This document shows, in pieces, positions 62,820 through 64,000 of a stretch of 64,000 bases of DNA. The first letter of the stretch is position 1; each line of letters begins with the position of its first letter. A model generated the notes under the pieces. That model ran no database searches and had not been told where the DNA came from. It worked only from the letters and a program-made list of their open reading frames with translations. Source of the stretch: Fasciolopsis buskii (taxonomy: Eukaryota > Platyhelminthes > Trematoda > Plagiorchiida > Fasciolidae); the NCBI GenBank assembly GCA_008360955.1, contig LUCM01007992.1, forward strand, positions 53,836-117,835. The letters run 5' to 3'. The position numbers were made by a program, and so were the translations under genes.

Positions 62820-63489
62820 TTCGACTTCTGAAGAAGGGAGAATTAGCCGGTCCCGACGAACTCCTTCCAGTCTTTTCAAAACTAGGTGGAGAAACTCTGG
62901 AGAAATTCCTTACCTTCTTGCTTCATGATATCTGGAACAAGGAACGTATTCCGATATCGTGGGGCGAGCCACTGATTGTACCCATCTTCAAGAAGGGTAC
63001 ATGGAGTGTCTGTAGCAATCATCGGGGGATTAATTTAATTCCGATAGTCACTAAGGTGTCGGCTCCTACAATGCGGCGTCATTTGACACCGACTTGCGAC
63101 AGTAACATCCACGGACAGCAGGCCGGATTTTGTGCAGGTCGAGGTTGTATCGACCAGATATTCACTCCAACAGATACTCGAAACGCGCCACGCGCACAGG
63201 CGCCCTACGGTCGTAGTCTTTCCCGACTTGCAACGCGCGTTCGACTCAGTCGATCGGACAGCCCCATTCAATGCTCTCCACCGGAAGGATATGCCAACGA
63301 AGTTTGTGAACCTGTTGCGAGCATTGTACTCGCAAACCTTTGGTCGCATGAGGGTATACGGCGAACTAACAAGTTCATTCGAAACGACTAGGGGCGTTTG
63401 ACAAGGGTGTCCATTTTCTCCATTACTGTTCAACTTCGTCATTGACGAGGTGACGGAAGAGGCTTCGGAAGCCTTCCGGGAGCCCATGT
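62820..63489 (+). pseudogene. RT fingers and palm (motifs 0 to B) of the 60.7-kb element
   Basis: The frame covering 62771-63391 reads GELAGPDELLPVFSKLGG, IPISWGEPLIVPIFKKG, SNHRGINLIPIVTKV and QQAGFCAGRGCIDQIF, the RT finger blocks. Near 63170 the frame changes to QQILETRHAHRRPTVVVF, then PDLQRAFDSVDR with the motif A Asp at 63225-63227. This continues to RVYGELTSSFETTRGV, a TGA (63399-63401) where relatives have Arg, and QGCPFSPLLFNFVIDEV (motif B). The TGA differs from CGA by one CpG-type transition. A further frame change at about 63485 leads into the YADD block. Confidence 0.9.
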
Positions 63490-64000
63490 GAACTAGACTA
63501 CGCAGATGATGTTGTGTACCTTTTCGAGTCTGCGGACAATGCACAACGCGCACTAGACAGACTCTCGCGGTCCGTAGCTCGTTTTGGCATGTGTTTTGCA
63601 CCTTCAAAGTGCCGAGTGCTGTTGCAGGACTGGACGACAGCAGTACCGAACTTGGTGCTGAGCCGAGAGGAACTCACGATTGTAGACCGTTTCACATGCC
63701 TTGGTAGCTCGGGACTGGAGGTGAGTATGCGTGTATCCAAGGCTCGTGCAGCTTACGCTGGACTGAAGCACTTGTGGCGTCGGCCTGATATTTCACTGAA
63801 GTTGAAAGGTCGTGTGCAGTATGCTGCAGTGTGCTCAGTTCTGTTGTACGGTTGCAATACATGGAGTATGCGTGTGGGCGATGTTCGTCGGCTAGAGGTT
63901 TTCGACCACCGATGTCTACGTAGTATGGCTAGGATTGGATGGAGTGAACAAGGTGAGCAAGGTAGAGGTGAGGAATCTAGTACTAAATGCCAATTCTGAT
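63490..64000 (+). pseudogene. RT active site, thumb and C-terminal region of the 60.7-kb element
   Basis: LDYADDVVYLFES with the intact catalytic YADD at 63499-63510, then FGMCFAPSKCRVLLQDW, VDRFTCLGSS, KARAAYAGLKHLWRR and LKGRVQYAAVCSVLLYGCNTW. These are followed by VRRLEVFDHRCLRSMARIGW (63890-63945). A final frame change puts the expected SKVEVRNLV text in another frame at 63960. The window ends inside this region. Because YADD is intact and the thumb is open for over 400 bp, this part is the least decayed RT sequence in the window. Confidence 0.9.

Larger units (their letters stand above)
60690..64000 (+). mobile_element. Near-complete RTE-like non-LTR retrotransposon, cut by the window end
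   Basis: Markedly G+C-richer than its surroundings. About 60690-61380 is a probable 5' region. The endonuclease follows at 61383-62161, a linker at 62166-62710 and RT from about 62820 to beyond 64000. Motif order and spacing fit a single long RTE-like polyprotein of trematode type. It is interrupted by several stops and at least five frame changes, but most key residues survive, so it died relatively recently. The 5' border is approximate and the 3' end lies outside the window. It is of another subfamily than the element in the inverted repeat. Confidence 0.9.

Noticed and set aside
1..64000. CRISPR arrays, bacterial operons, rRNA genes, phage or virus genes
   Set aside because: No regularly spaced repeats, no ribosome-binding-site-led gene chains, no rRNA-like conserved blocks and no viral structural genes were seen.

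Overview
The window looks like repeat-rich, gene-poor nuclear DNA of a parasitic flatworm (Neodermata; a trematode is my best guess, a cestode is not excluded). It is A+T-rich by eye. It shows no bacterial gene spacing, has no open frame longer than about 200 codons, and carries many decayed retroelements. The non-LTR relics have the RTE-like endonuclease/reverse-transcriptase organisation common in trematode genomes. A short repeat family resembles a tRNA-derived SINE carrying a hammerhead-like core, comparable in principle to the Schistosoma Sm-alpha repeats. The organism assignment is inference: no searches were run.

Layout. From 1 to 7.2 kb there is mostly unrecognised DNA with one old SINE relic (about 1640-1810). 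From 7.2 to 8.75 kb, on the minus strand, an RTE-like RT relic ends in a TA microsatellite and abuts a Ty3/Gypsy RT relic. At 11.5-12.1 kb, plus strand, a second Gypsy pol relic joins RT fingers to RNase H across an internal deletion. From 12 to 25.8 kb the DNA is anonymous except for a 70-bp TA palindrome (14.63-14.70 kb) and a SINE with recognisable A and B boxes (19.14-19.33 kb). A 457-bp block at 25.86-26.31 kb recurs inverted at 54.79-55.25 kb.

The main structure is a very large inverted repeat. Two arms of about 4.1 kb (28702-32836 and 33888-37927) flank a unique 1.05-kb spacer. About 3.9 kb of each arm appears identical, base for base, wherever I compared it. Only the outer ~130 bp have diverged, and a 95-bp segment is present only in the left arm. 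Each arm carries the same catalytically dead RTE-like retrotransposon pointing towards the spacer, so duplication or homogenisation happened after the element died.

From 38 to 51.6 kb the DNA is anonymous apart from a SINE with the best hammerhead-like core (42.0 kb) and a 53-codon ORF with a perfect Kozak context (49836). From 51.7 to 55.75 kb there is a mosaic: a possible Penelope-like fragment, two identical 499-bp copies of an RTE 3' fragment 2370 bp apart, and the inverted 457-bp block, which joins the second copy through 3 bp of shared sequence. A few exon-like frames (54403-54678 plus; 58262-58508 minus) may belong to host genes but are not recognised. From about 60.7 kb to the window end lies the most complete retrotransposon, an RTE-like element with endonuclease and RT motifs, broken by stops and frameshifts and cut off by the window edge.

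No host gene could be identified with confidence, so the features do not form a pathway. What the window records is successive transposition, decay and rearrangement, and the unusual parts are the near-perfect inverted repeat and the 52.9-55.7 kb mosaic.
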